Assembly: GCF_002954705.1 (NCBI RefSeq)
Contig: NZ_MSCO01000002.1
Location: forward strand, 360,496 to 424,495
Direction of reading: 5' to 3'
DNA: 64,000 nucleotides
Source: Aliivibrio sifiae
GTDB taxonomy: Bacteria; Pseudomonadota; Gammaproteobacteria; Enterobacterales; Vibrionaceae
Part shown: positions 35,886-44,887 of the stretch, piece by piece
How the letters are laid out: every line of letters starts with the position of its first letter
Numbering within the stretch: the stretch's first letter is position 1
Made by a program: the position numbers and the translations under genes
Notes under the pieces: model-generated
Seen by the model: only the letters and a program-made list of their open reading frames with translations
Databases searched by the model: none
Told to the model about the DNA's origin: nothing

Positions 35886-37175
35886 CTAAAGTTCTTCTTT
35901 TAGCGTATTTATTTTGTGTTGGTAAATATTGAGTAAACGCTGTGTTTTATCGATCTCTGCCGATGTCATTTTTTTCTCTGCATATTCAATTCGACCAAGT
36001 AAGGGGAATAAAGAATTACTGTAGTCATATGCTTTTATGATGGATTTTTCTTGAGATTTTGCGTTAGCAAACACCGTCCTTGATTTTAAAAACTGGCGGT
36101 TAATCCCCTTGTATGCGTTATCAAATTCTATGGTTTGCGATGTGAGTTTTTCTTGCATACTTTTTGCTGCAGCTGAATCTGGGTAAATTGTTTTCAGTGT
36201 ATCTACTGCAAAGGTTAGAGTTGGAAGTTGATTCACTCTTATAGGATCTAATTCCCAGCCTGAAACTAACCATTGAGTTCGCTTGATAATATCGGACTTG
36301 ATCGATTGTTTAATCGGATCTTCTTTACGCTCTAACTCGGGGAGAAGGGCAACAATGTCGTCGATGTTGGCCGTTTCTATTTGTTCACGTAATGTTCTTT
36401 TTTGATTGTCGCTATAGAAAAAATTAGCGAATAGCATACAAAGAAAAAAGCCAAGAACAATAAGAATGATAAGTAAAGGTTTTGAATTATTTTCTGGCTT
36501 GTTAGTGGTTTCCACTTTAGTTACAGGGGCTTTCATTGCTGGCATTGATAGATTAACGTTAATCCCTTTAGGTTCTGCTGTGTTTTTGCTTTTTTTATCT
36601 TTGGACTCTTCTCTTTTCTTCTCTTTTTCTTCTTGTATTTGGATTTCTTCTATCCACTGAGAGAAAATACGACGGATCCCTCCTAAAGAGGGGCTTTTTG
36701 TTCCATAGTGAGAGCGTAATTCTTCTTCTATCTTAAGTGTTAATTTGTGTCCTTCTTCAATTAAAGGTAAGTCACTAGGAGATATCTTTAATGTTTTTTG
36801 TTTACGGACGGCGTGCTCAGTCAGCCACTCGATTGAACCAATTCGAGCAGTAGACTTACTTTCTTCTGGGTAAGCGGAATACCAATAAATGAGGCAAATA
36901 TCGAATAATGCCTGTAAACCACCAACAAATCCTTTTAGTCCATCCACATGAGTTGCTGAAACGGTGTAGTAACAAGCACAACGGATGTCTTTACTTTCAT
37001 TAAGTAGGATATTTTTAGATAATGAATGAACTATTTTCCATGAAATTTTAGACGTAACTGTATTAAGCTTATTAACTTGACGTTTAATTTCTGAAAAGTC
37101 GTCAAGAGCATTAGGGTTTACCCCACAAGGCAAATTTTGGCTAATAGGGCGCCGTGCAAAATCAGGAAGATTCAT
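35886..37175 (-). CDS. vasL: VasL/TagA-type protein (ImpA N-terminal domain plus membrane segment)
   Basis: A protein of about 429 residues. The N-terminal ImpA domain (ISQNLPCGVNP, then IRCACYYTVSATHVDGLKGFVGGLQALF) is followed by a lysine/glutamate-rich linker, one membrane helix (LLIILIVLGFFLCMLFANFF) and a C-terminal helical domain typical of VasL. I place the start at ATG 37175, which has GGAAA about 8 bases upstream; a longer reading begins at TTG 37202. In related systems such TssA-like proteins stop or stabilise the extended sheath at the distal membrane. It is the first gene of vasL-tssM-lrp. Confidence 0.85.
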   Translation of the reverse strand: MNLPDFARRPISQNLPCGVNPNALDDFSEIKRQVNKLNTVTSKISWKIVHSLSKNILLNESKDIRCACYYTVSATHVDGLKGFVGGLQALFDICLIYWYSAYPEESKSTARIGSIEWLTEHAVRKQKTLKISPSDLPLIEEGHKLTLKIEEELRSHYGTKSPSLGGIRRIFSQWIEEIQIQEEKEKKREESKDKKSKNTAEPKGINVNLSMPAMKAPVTKVETTNKPENNSKPLLIILIVLGFFLCMLFANFFYSDNQKRTLREQIETANIDDIVALLPELERKEDPIKQSIKSDIIKRTQWLVSGWELDPIRVNQLPTLTFAVDTLKTIYPDSAAAKSMQEKLTSQTIEFDNAYKGINRQFLKSRTVFANAKSQEKSIIKAYDYSNSLFPLLGRIEYAEKKMTSAEIDKTQRLLNIYQHKINTLKEEL

Positions 37176-37304
37176 GAGTTTTTCCAACCTAGCGAATAAC
37201 AATTATCTACATGTGGTCATGTATTATTATGTTTTATGTGCTTTTATATAATAAAACTGATTGTACTACTAAAATATAAAATGAATATAAAAAAATAATG
37301 TTTT

Positions 37305-37346
37305 TCTACGCATATCGTGCAAATGTCTACGTATATCGTGCAAATG
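37305..37346. repeat. Tandem 21-base direct repeat upstream of vasL
   Basis: Unit 37305-37325 and unit 37326-37346 are adjacent and differ at one base (C/T at unit position 7). Each contains ATATCGTGCAAATG. The 21-base period is two helical turns, as expected for paired regulator sites. Confidence 0.85.
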
Positions 37347-37361
37347 TGATCTTGGTTCACA
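37345..37361. promoter_or_regulatory. CRP-like site, spacer one base too long
   Basis: TGTGA and TCACA half-sites are both perfect but separated by 7 bases instead of 6. The left half with flank (AAATGTGATCT) matches the consensus exactly. Function is uncertain. Confidence 0.3.
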
Positions 37362-37574
37362 TAATTACCACGCAAAAGCCAAAGTGTATACTATTAATAT
37401 TTACATTAATTATTCTTTTGTTCCTTATTTGAGATAATTGATTTTATTTTTAACCTGCAGCTCTTATCTCTTCGGTTTATTCATTTACCAGACGAATAGT
37501 TCGTTTTAAATATGATAGTTATGGTTGATTTGTTGTTATCTGAGTTTTTTATATTTACATTTATTATAGTTATG

Positions 37575-38396
37575 TCAAATACTCTTTTTATTTGTTTTTT
37601 CAAAGTTTATGGGAATATCATTTTTTAAGTACTCGAAATGTAAATGGGGACCAGTAGTTCTACCTGTGTTGCCAGTTAATCCTATCTTCTGTCCTTTATA
37701 TACAACATCACCCTTACTGATCATTCTATTATTAAGGTGGAGGTATCTTGTCTTAATTGAATTATCATGCTGTATAACGATGTAATTACCAGCAATTGGG
37801 TGGTATTTTGAAGTTATAATGACACCTTTATTAATAGCGAAGGTAGGTGTTCCAACTGGGGTCTTAAAATCAGTCCCTAAGTGTGGCTGAATTCGTTTAA
37901 GAATCGGGTGAGTTCGATGATTAGAGAAGTGAGAACTTATAGCATAATGCTTCTTTAGCGGTCTAACCATACCGTCATTGCTTAAATTAACACCATTTTG
38001 GTCGTGAAATACACCATTTTTATCTGTCTTGGCTATAAGTATCTGATTTGATGAATGAAGGATTAATGTGTCTATTTTTGTTGCTTCATTATTTAGAATC
38101 ACTTTAAATTTATCTCCATGTCGGATACCTCTTACAAAATTGATGCTATATTTAAGTGATTCAGTCAGCGTTAGAATATGATCTACAGATAAACCACTGT
38201 TTAATGCTGAGCTAAAGAAAGATGTGGTTACCTCACCAGAAAAAATAGGTTTTACTTTTTTTACTTTAATTGGAAGGTGTATTTGAGGTTCAGGTATTAT
38301 CTTCTGGTTAATTTTTGAAGAATTATAGATAAAGTAAAATCCAGACATAAGAATAAATAGATTGATAAAAATGAATGTAAAATATTTAGACTTCAT
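37575..38396 (-). CDS. M23 family peptidoglycan endopeptidase, membrane-anchored
   Basis: A 273-residue protein with an N-terminal membrane segment (about 5-24) and no obvious cleavage site, so it is likely anchored facing the periplasm. An OapA/ShyA-like middle (VTTSFFSSALNSGLS) leads to the LytM domain with zinc ligands His172 and Asp176 (HLGTD) and HLH at 251-253, plus His220; all are present, so it should cut peptide crosslinks. It lies inside the T6SS island, divergent from the TasL-like gene. A housekeeping-like hydrolase used to open the wall for the T6SS complex, as TagX is in Acinetobacter, is my inference. A T6SS effector is less likely because of the membrane anchor. Confidence 0.85.
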   Translation of the reverse strand: MKSKYFTFIFINLFILMSGFYFIYNSSKINQKIIPEPQIHLPIKVKKVKPIFSGEVTTSFFSSALNSGLSVDHILTLTESLKYSINFVRGIRHGDKFKVILNNEATKIDTLILHSSNQILIAKTDKNGVFHDQNGVNLSNDGMVRPLKKHYAISSHFSNHRTHPILKRIQPHLGTDFKTPVGTPTFAINKGVIITSKYHPIAGNYIVIQHDNSIKTRYLHLNNRMISKGDVVYKGQKIGLTGNTGRTTGPHLHFEYLKNDIPINFEKTNKKSI

Positions 38397-38520
38397 AGAA
38401 TTGACTTTTAATATACTGATTTTATGATTCTACACCATTTATTTTAAAGATAAATAGGCCTTTATTTAGGTGATATATAAAGGGTTTGAAATCATTGTTG
38501 GCAATTTTAGGTTAATGCAA

Positions 38521-38556
38521 TAGTTACTTTAACTAAAGCCATGGTTATTTTAACTA
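38521..38556. promoter_or_regulatory. Two dyad operator-like sites, TasL-like/M23 divergent region
   Basis: TAGTTACTTTAACTA (38521-38535) is a perfect 6-3-6 dyad. TGGTTATTTTAACTA (38542-38556) is the same dyad with one mismatch, centred exactly 21 bases away. They lie about 90-125 bases upstream of the lipoprotein gene and 125-160 upstream of the M23 gene. Confidence 0.55.
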
Positions 38557-38645
38557 TATTACCACTCTTATCGACATGTTGTTATTTTAAAAAGCAGTAA
38601 ATATAATACCTCCAAATATCTCCCTTAATTACTAAAAATAGCCTT

Positions 38646-41600
38646 ATGCGTCTTAACTCGTTATTTAAATTACTTATTAGTATCTTATTTCTATCTTTTA
38701 TTACATCTTGTGGGGGAGAAAAAGGAGATACATCTCCACCAGTACGTACTATGGGGTCAGTCTCTGGTTATGTATTTGACGCGCCAGTTTCGGGTGCTAC
38801 GGTTACTGTGTGGGAATACAATAATGGGAAATTAGGACGGAAATTAGGGCAATCAATTACTAATCCGTCTGGTCAATATTCTATAAGCCTTGATTCATCG
38901 AGTATGCCGCTTTTTGTTAAAGCTGAGGGAGGAGCGTATCGTGATCCGTTAACTAAAAATATTGTCTCGGCAAGTAATAATAAATCAATAGTGATGTCGA
39001 GTGTGGTTAATTATGAGGAAGGAACAGAAGTACCAATAATGATTACGCCACTAACATACCAAGTCGCTGGACTCACTGAATATTATATTAATAAAGGTAA
39101 TAATGTAGCTACTGCGATTAGTAATGCGATTGCAATGTATAGAGGTATGTATGGTTTTGATGTGAATACAACAATACCTATTGATATCACGACAGGAGGG
39201 CAAAGTAGTTTTGCATCTATAGGGCATAAGTATGGTGCATTGTTGGTTGGATACTCCTCTTATTCTTATGATTTAATTAAAAAATATCCAGGAAATGATA
39301 GTGAAGAACTTTATACTTCTTATCACCTTGCAGATATTGGTTATCGGGATATTGTTGCTGACGGGGAGCTTAATGGGCTTGAATTAGACAGTTCTGGTTT
39401 ATTGAAAGATATCTCTTTTGGGCAAGTTCCTATTACCTCTGATCTTTACTCACATGAGATGGCACAGCATATTTTAATTGTTACTAGTGATCACCAATTA
39501 AATGTATCTGGAACACCAGTTTCCGATTATGAAAGTTTTAGTCGACAAATAAATGATTTCGGAACTAGTGGTTCAATTAACAGTGTTGTTGCTCCAAGAG
39601 CTTCAATTCCTATTGATCAAGATCCTCCGGAGGTGACTCGGTTAGGTTCTGACACTTTATCTGGTACCGATATTATTAAACTGTCATTAATTGATGAAAT
39701 AGGTGTAGATAGTAATCGAGTGGTTCTTGAATGGAAGATGGAGTCAGATCTTGATGATCGTTGGACTGAATTAGAAGAATGTCCTAAAGATCATTCTGGA
39801 ATATATTGTCAATTAGATCTCACTAACTTTCAATCAGGAGTTCGGGACACAGAAGAAAATGTGGACATTTATACCGAGTCGATAGATAGGTTGGATGCAG
39901 ATACTGAAGACAATGATTTTGTACAATCACGGTTGGTCATTTACGCTGAAGATGTAATTGGTAATACGAATATTAATGGTGTCAAGATTCAATTTGATTG
40001 GGATAATATTGCGCCAGTTATTGAGGTTATCTCTCCTGATGCGATTAAATCAACAGCATCTAGCTATACATTGGAAGGTATTATAAAGAAAAATCCGAGT
40101 GAAATACAGAGTATTAGCGTTCAATTAGGAGCACAAGAAGCAACATTATTAAGTTGTTCTCCTATTAATGACGGCGTCAATACATGGTGTAAATTTAGTC
40201 AGATCTATAGTACGGATTCTTTCGGAGATAGTACGGCATTTAATATCACAGCAGAAGATATATTAGGAAATATAGGAAAAGACGAATTTATTGTTTATAA
40301 GGATGATCAGTTACCTCGAGAAACCGTCTCTTATCCCGATGAAATTAATGCAGATATGTACTTTATGACACTTGGTGGCTTTGATGCATCGAGATTGGGT
40401 ATTTATTCTGATTATACGTATACCAAAGATACGGTAGATGATGCAACGGAGATCCTAGAAATAAATTTTGCTTATGCCTCTGATGGGATCGCGAGTGGCA
40501 CTAGTTTTTCTGATTTTAATATTAATTTTCTTAAAGATAATAATATTCCTTATATAAAAGTTCGAGTTTCGGATCCTTATACATCAGGCTCTTATGGTTC
40601 TTCTGCGGATAAATTAACATTAAGAGTTGATTATTTTCGGAAACGTACAGGTGCGATTGAATATGATTTTGTTACGAGTAAAAATACAGTTGCGTCTACA
40701 GATAGCGTAGAGGCTAGCATACCTCATGAAGCTTTAATTAAAGAGGCTGATGGAAGGGTATCAGAGGTTATTTATTATATTCCTTTTACTAAAGATGTCC
40801 TTGGAACAACCTTTACCTCAACAACTGAAACCTATTCTCAAAAATTGAGTATTACGGTAGGAGATCCTTCTGGTAATTTTAGTGAACCGCTTGATGTTTA
40901 CTTCCGATCTACGTTTGATCAGCCAAAATTAAAAGTGGTGACCCCTTTTATTGGTGTTACGGCAAAAATTGAAGGAATGAAAGCAAATAATGATTTTAAT
41001 TCTCTTAAGAGTTGTACCACAGTACAAGTAGATAATAACTCAGGTGGAAAATCACTTGATGTTGCGGAATGTGAAATGACCTATAACCCTTTTGGTTATG
41101 ACTTTTTTAGAGTAGTTTTACAGGCCAACCCAGGAGCCTATTACTACCAATGGGAATCGGGTTTATCAGCAAGAAAGAATATTGATTTTAATTATGGGTC
41201 TCCATCAAAAATTGCTAATTTTGGTGTTTATTTCTCTGAGGCTGAATCTCAAGTTCTATATATTGATGAATTATCTACATATCAAACGAGTTTATTTGAG
41301 AATCAATGGAATGGATTAGATCTTATTTATCAAACCTCAACCAAAGCGAAAGAACTTTTAAATGATGTAAATTCGGCTTTAGATACACAAATAAATTCAT
41401 TCTTTGGTTTTAATCCTACCCAGACTCAGTATGCAACAAATGAGATGTTAGATAGTGTCATTCCTACTGAACCTAGTATCAATTATCAACATCGTTTTTT
41501 GGTTGAAAGTTTAGGTGATATGGCATCTAGGAATGCATCTGGAACTGATAGTATTGACTATGCCGTAGCAATTTATGATGACTTATTAATGGATGGCAAG

Positions 41601-42224
41601 GCTGATGGTCAAGGTGCTAATGGACAAATTGTTATTGGTAACCAGAATTTAAATGAAGATATATATAGAACTGATTTAGCTCAAACTTACTTTGATATTA
41701 CGACAACAGAATATGGTGTTGAAGAGTTTATTGCTTTAAAGCAGGCCGATCATTTCTCTCTGGCTGACCCAGTGGTTAATGGTGTACGTGTATTTGGTTC
41801 AGGAGGGGAAAGTATTGATAAAAATGCACCTACTTTGACTCTTTCCCCTGATAATATTCAACCGGATGGTGTCGTTATTTCCGATCCTACAGGTAATGAT
41901 TTTACAATTTCAGGTATCGTCAAATCAACATTAACAATTGAAGATATTGGCGGTATAAATACAACGGATACTGCTCCTATCAATAAAGTATATTGGTATG
42001 CAGGTAATCCATTAAAGCGCGCTGATGCTAATATTGATTTTCAGTTAGATTCATCTAAAAGTAATAGCTACCGTCAGGTATATACATTTACTATTGATTC
42101 TAAAAACGTAAATTATCCCGATGTTTCTAAATTTGAAATTGAAACGGAAGCTCAAGATATTATTGGGAATAATACGGGTAAGGTTATTATGTCATCTTAC
42201 TTTGTCGATAATGGTGGCCCTTGA
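38646..42224 (+). CDS. Large surface lipoprotein, TasL-like adhesin candidate (5' part of a split gene)
   Basis: These 1192 residues begin with a lipoprotein signal: lipobox ITSC, lipidated Cys22, then GG, so outer-membrane sorting is likely. A carboxypeptidase-regulatory-like beta domain (GSVSGYVFDAPVSGATVTV) follows, then repeated Ig-like beta domains. In A. fischeri the T6SS island lipoprotein TasL mediates selective cell-cell contact for killing; position and architecture suggest this is its counterpart, but I could not align them. The reading stops at a TGA (42222-42224) in the middle of a repeat: NGGP is directly continued, in the -1 frame, by ITQATFSPTYANSGD. One C added to the CCC at 42218-42220 restores one frame of about 1600 residues. 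Confidence 0.75.
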   Translation: MRLNSLFKLLISILFLSFITSCGGEKGDTSPPVRTMGSVSGYVFDAPVSGATVTVWEYNNGKLGRKLGQSITNPSGQYSISLDSSSMPLFVKAEGGAYRDPLTKNIVSASNNKSIVMSSVVNYEEGTEVPIMITPLTYQVAGLTEYYINKGNNVATAISNAIAMYRGMYGFDVNTTIPIDITTGGQSSFASIGHKYGALLVGYSSYSYDLIKKYPGNDSEELYTSYHLADIGYRDIVADGELNGLELDSSGLLKDISFGQVPITSDLYSHEMAQHILIVTSDHQLNVSGTPVSDYESFSRQINDFGTSGSINSVVAPRASIPIDQDPPEVTRLGSDTLSGTDIIKLSLIDEIGVDSNRVVLEWKMESDLDDRWTELEECPKDHSGIYCQLDLTNFQSGVRDTEENVDIYTESIDRLDADTEDNDFVQSRLVIYAEDVIGNTNINGVKIQFDWDNIAPVIEVISPDAIKSTASSYTLEGIIKKNPSEIQSISVQLGAQEATLLSCSPINDGVNTWCKFSQIYSTDSFGDSTAFNITAEDILGNIGKDEFIVYKDDQLPRETVSYPDEINADMYFMTLGGFDASRLGIYSDYTYTKDTVDDATEILEINFAYASDGIASGTSFSDFNINFLKDNNIPYIKVRVSDPYTSGSYGSSADKLTLRVDYFRKRTGAIEYDFVTSKNTVASTDSVEASIPHEALIKEADGRVSEVIYYIPFTKDVLGTTFTSTTETYSQKLSITVGDPSGNFSEPLDVYFRSTFDQPKLKVVTPFIGVTAKIEGMKANNDFNSLKSCTTVQVDNNSGGKSLDVAECEMTYNPFGYDFFRVVLQANPGAYYYQWESGLSARKNIDFNYGSPSKIANFGVYFSEAESQVLYIDELSTYQTSLFENQWNGLDLIYQTSTKAKELLNDVNSALDTQINSFFGFNPTQTQYATNEMLDSVIPTEPSINYQHRFLVESLGDMASRNASGTDSIDYAVAIYDDLLMDGKADGQGANGQIVIGNQNLNEDIYRTDLAQTYFDITTTEYGVEEFIALKQADHFSLADPVVNGVRVFGSGGESIDKNAPTLTLSPDNIQPDGVVISDPTGNDFTISGIVKSTLTIEDIGGINTTDTAPINKVYWYAGNPLKRADANIDFQLDSSKSNSYRQVYTFTIDSKNVNYPDVSKFEIETEAQDIIGNNTGKVIMSSYFVDNGGP

Positions 42225-43447
42225 TAACGCAGGCGACTTTCTCACCTACTTATGCAAATAGTGGCGACTCTGTAAATATAACCATCGATTTTTCTGAAGA
42301 GACATTAAATGCGGAGGCTAAACTTGGAGTGAACACTGTTACATGGATTTCAGGTCAAGATACGAGCGAGTGGATAGGAGAGGTTTCTATTCTAAGTGCA
42401 TCACCGACAGATACTGAGCTTGCCTATACGGTTCAAGGATTTAGTGATACTCACGGTAACCTTGGTGATTCAATAACCAATGGTGTTGTGTACTTAACGC
42501 CATCAATCACTGTAGATGCGATTTCTGGTAGTGTCATTAACAGCAGCGATATTACGAATGTGGTTGTTAGTGGTGACACTTCTCGATTTGATGACAGCCA
42601 AAAAGTAACCTTAGTGTTGAGTAACAACGTTGATGCTCAAACAAAAAACGCGGAAGCTAATATTCAAGGTGATGGCAGTTGGAGCATGGCAGCTCAAGAT
42701 TTAACTGGTTGGCCTGATAGTGAGGTAACTGCGACGGTCACTGGTTCAAATCAACATAGTATTGCTGCTAAAGCAGTGACAGAGACGGCGACCCTTTCGG
42801 CAGCGAAGCCAACGGTTTCAAGTGTCACGTTAAATCCGGTAACACCGTCAAATGGTGATAGTGTTCAAGTAACTATCCGATTTAATGAAAATGTCTCTAA
42901 TGTAAGTGGAACTTTAGGCCAACCGATTGATTTTAGCTCTGTGACGCCCCTTGCTATTGAATGGATAGGGACTATTGTCTTTTTAAATGTAGGTGTTGAA
43001 AGCTATAAAGACTTAATCGTTTCTGCAGATTATGAAAATGCGTTTGGTAATAAAGGTGATGCATATAATGAGCAAGTTGCAATAACTCCCGAGATCACAC
43101 TAGGTCTTGTAGCAGGAGATGATGTTATAGGAACTGATGATTCTGATCGTTTAGTTATCACTGGCACAAGTTTAGGATTTGCTGAAGGGGACAATCTTAA
43201 TATTATTGTTCAATCAGTAGATCAAGGTGCTAAGAACTTTAATCAAACCGTACAGGTACAACGAGATGGTACTTGGACTACGACTACGGAAGATATTTCA
43301 GCTTGGAGAAATTCTAATATAACAATTACTCTTGATGGTATAAATGCTTCTGGTGTAAATGCAACAACAGTAAGTAGAACTGTGTCCTTAAATGATAGCG
43401 TTGCTTTTGTATATCGTGATGATTGGATTAATAAAAAAGTAGCGTAA
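42221..43447 (+). pseudogene. 3' part of the split Ig-repeat lipoprotein
   Basis: 408 codons continue the adhesin in the -1 frame. They contain Ig-like repeats: ATFSPTYANSGDSVNITIDF and VTLNPVTPSNGDSVQVTIRF are clearly two copies of one unit, and two further domains contain DGSWSMAAQDLTGW and DGTWTTTTEDISAW. The open frame begins right after an upstream stop, and the only possible starts are TTG 42221 (TTGA overlap) or later codons. If translated alone it would have no signal peptide and stay in the cytoplasm, so it is best read as a detached fragment. A terminator follows. Confidence 0.75.
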
Positions 43448-43466
43448 TTGATTTTGTTTTTGATAT

Positions 43467-43495
43467 AAAAAGCCAGTGAACTCACTGGCTTTTTT
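43467..43495. terminator. Bidirectional terminator between adhesin and membrane-protein gene
   Basis: AAAAAGCCAGTGA and TCACTGGCTTTTT form a near-continuous stem with a minimal loop and A/T tracts on both sides. It serves both convergent genes. Confidence 0.9.
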
Positions 43496-43498
43496 AGT

Positions 43499-43936
43499 TT
43501 ATATATATTCTTCTAAGTCATTTTTTAGATTGTTAATTGTATAGATAATATAACAATAGAATAATAGCCAAAATATAGAGTAAGGTAGTAAAAATAAGAT
43601 GGTGACTTTTCCATATAAAGAAAAAATAGTATAACCAACAATATACATAGCTTGCGTAACTGTTAGGTAAGACACGAGGAATAATTGCCATTGATGCTTA
43701 AATAGAGCCTTCTTGTAACCATACGAATACAAAGTACTCATATAACAAATGCTGGTAAAGATAATGATCCTGTCTATTACATCAGTAAGTAGGTTATCAA
43801 TATCATAGTTCTCAGATGCACCAAGAGTCATGATTGTAAGTGTAATAAGCAGAATGATTGTATTAAAAACCAATCGTGTGAATTTTCTGTCTTTTAATTG
43901 ATTACTTGCAATAAATGCGATTAGTTGGTTAGCCAT
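43499..43936 (-). CDS. Small inner-membrane protein of unknown function
   Basis: A 145-residue protein with four hydrophobic segments (about 22-40, 54-72, 82-104, 108-135) and charged ends. No family is recognised. It is convergent with the adhesin gene and stands alone, with a 336-base gap upstream. The bases before its ATG (AAATATT) contain no good ribosome site, so expression may be weak. Small membrane proteins in T6SS islands are often immunity proteins for membrane-acting toxins; that is only a possibility here. Confidence 0.5.
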   Translation of the reverse strand: MANQLIAFIASNQLKDRKFTRLVFNTIILLITLTIMTLGASENYDIDNLLTDVIDRIIIFTSICYMSTLYSYGYKKALFKHQWQLFLVSYLTVTQAMYIVGYTIFSLYGKVTILFLLPYSIFWLLFYCYIIYTINNLKNDLEEYI

Positions 43937-44272
43937 AATATTTTTATATGAATTTATTGTATAATAATATTATGCGATTAAAGGTTTTAAATCTCACTAA
44001 AATAATAGAAAAAGTAACTAAGGTGATAGGTATTTTGTATGTAGTGGTTGAATGCATTAAAGGTAAGATAAAAACACTAACAAGAATATTAGTTTTTTAG
44101 GCTATCATACGTCACTGAAGTCGCATAGTGTTTGTTTCTTATTCTATGTGGTCTAATTAAAATGATAGATATTTTGTATTGAAGAAGTATAAAATTAGTA
44201 GGAGCAAAAACACCAGCGAAAGAACTGGTGTTTATGATTAAGGAACTAGAATTGCTTACCCATTTCGAAACT
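43937..44272. other. Spacer with terminator and short direct repeat
   Basis: The 336 bases hold no convincing gene. A 17-base sequence is repeated with one mismatch (44024-44040 and 44163-44179, core TATTTTGTAT). A terminator for the minus-strand T6SS operon lies at 44204-44233. Confidence 0.5.
44204..44233 (-). terminator. Terminator of the tssJKL-immunity operon
   Basis: On the minus strand AAACACCAG, an 8-base loop and CTGGTGTTT are followed by TTG after a T-rich end. It is 40 bases after the reconstructed immunity-gene stop. Confidence 0.8.
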
Positions 44273-44861
44273 TTAATAAACTTTAATAAACTTTAGAGTA
44301 TCTACTTTATGTTTATTAAATATATCAACTATTTTTTGATGGAGGAAAACTGGAACACCACTTGCTTTTCTGGGATGAATACTAAGCGCTGCTCCTCTGG
44401 TATTACGTCTAATTTATTTGAATCAAGATAATATTTATCTATATCATGTCGCTTATGATCTTCATCATAATCATCAATAATACAATGTTTTAAGTTTAAT
44501 AAATTTGTCTTATTGAAAATATTAAAAAACCAGAAATTGTCATAAAAATCACCATTGTCATCAATTATGATTGTTGGGTAAAGTTGGAAATTATCAATTT
44601 TAAAATTGTTTATGTCATCTTTTATTTTATCAGAAACAATAGGGTAGTTTAGATTTAAGTGTGTATTTTTAATTGGTCTTTGTATTGAGTTTAATAAGTC
44701 TTTATCTTTATATGCATTTTCAAAAAAAAGGGATCTTGCCCCATAATTGCTTTTGTATAGGTATAGTTTCTATCAAATGTTTTTTGTAAAGGGCTAAGGT
44801 AAAGAGTTTCATCGTTATAATTATCAAAAACTATATAGTATTCTTCGTTGTATTTATTCAT
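44273..44861 (-). pseudogene. Imm11 (DUF1629)-like immunity gene with two frameshifts
   Basis: The ATG at 44861 has AAAGGTAGG upstream. The frame runs MNKYNEEYYIVFDNYND to NYTYTK, where one A is missing in ACAAAAGC (44751-44754 on the plus strand). In the next frame it continues SNYGARSLFFENAYKDKD, PIVSDKIKDDI, FQLYPTIIIDD, to QFSSIKK, where one A is missing in A6 (44332-44337). The third frame finishes IVDIFNKHKVDTLKFIKVY. Adding both bases gives one 196-residue protein. The layout (FF-x-NAY, then PIVS-x-K-hK, then FQhYP) suits Imm11-type immunity proteins, of usual length near 190. As it stands only a 56-residue truncated product would be made. It follows a decayed ORF by 26 bases, the spacing of a toxin-immunity pair. 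Confidence 0.65.
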
Positions 44862-44887
44862 TGACCTACCTTTGGCTCCCAATGTTG

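Larger units (their letters stand above)
37203..37574. other. Control region upstream of vasL
   Basis: The 372 gene-free bases lie between the starts of vasL (-) and the end of the M23 gene (-). They carry a 21-base tandem duplication (37305-37346) and a near-CRP site (37345-37361). The rest is AT-rich with no ORF I trust. Confidence 0.5.

Noticed and set aside
37305..37346. CRISPR-like repeat
   Set aside because: Only two directly adjacent units with no spacers.
42210..42226. Programmed -1 ribosomal frameshift in the adhesin gene
   Set aside because: No X-XXY-YYZ slippery heptamer is present; a lost C in the C-run explains it more simply.
44722..44729. Frameshift in the immunity pseudogene placed at the A8 run
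   Set aside because: Adding a base here also reopens the frame, but reading the second frame further upstream gives SNYGARSLFF, which fits the family better, so the lesion is placed at 44751-44754.
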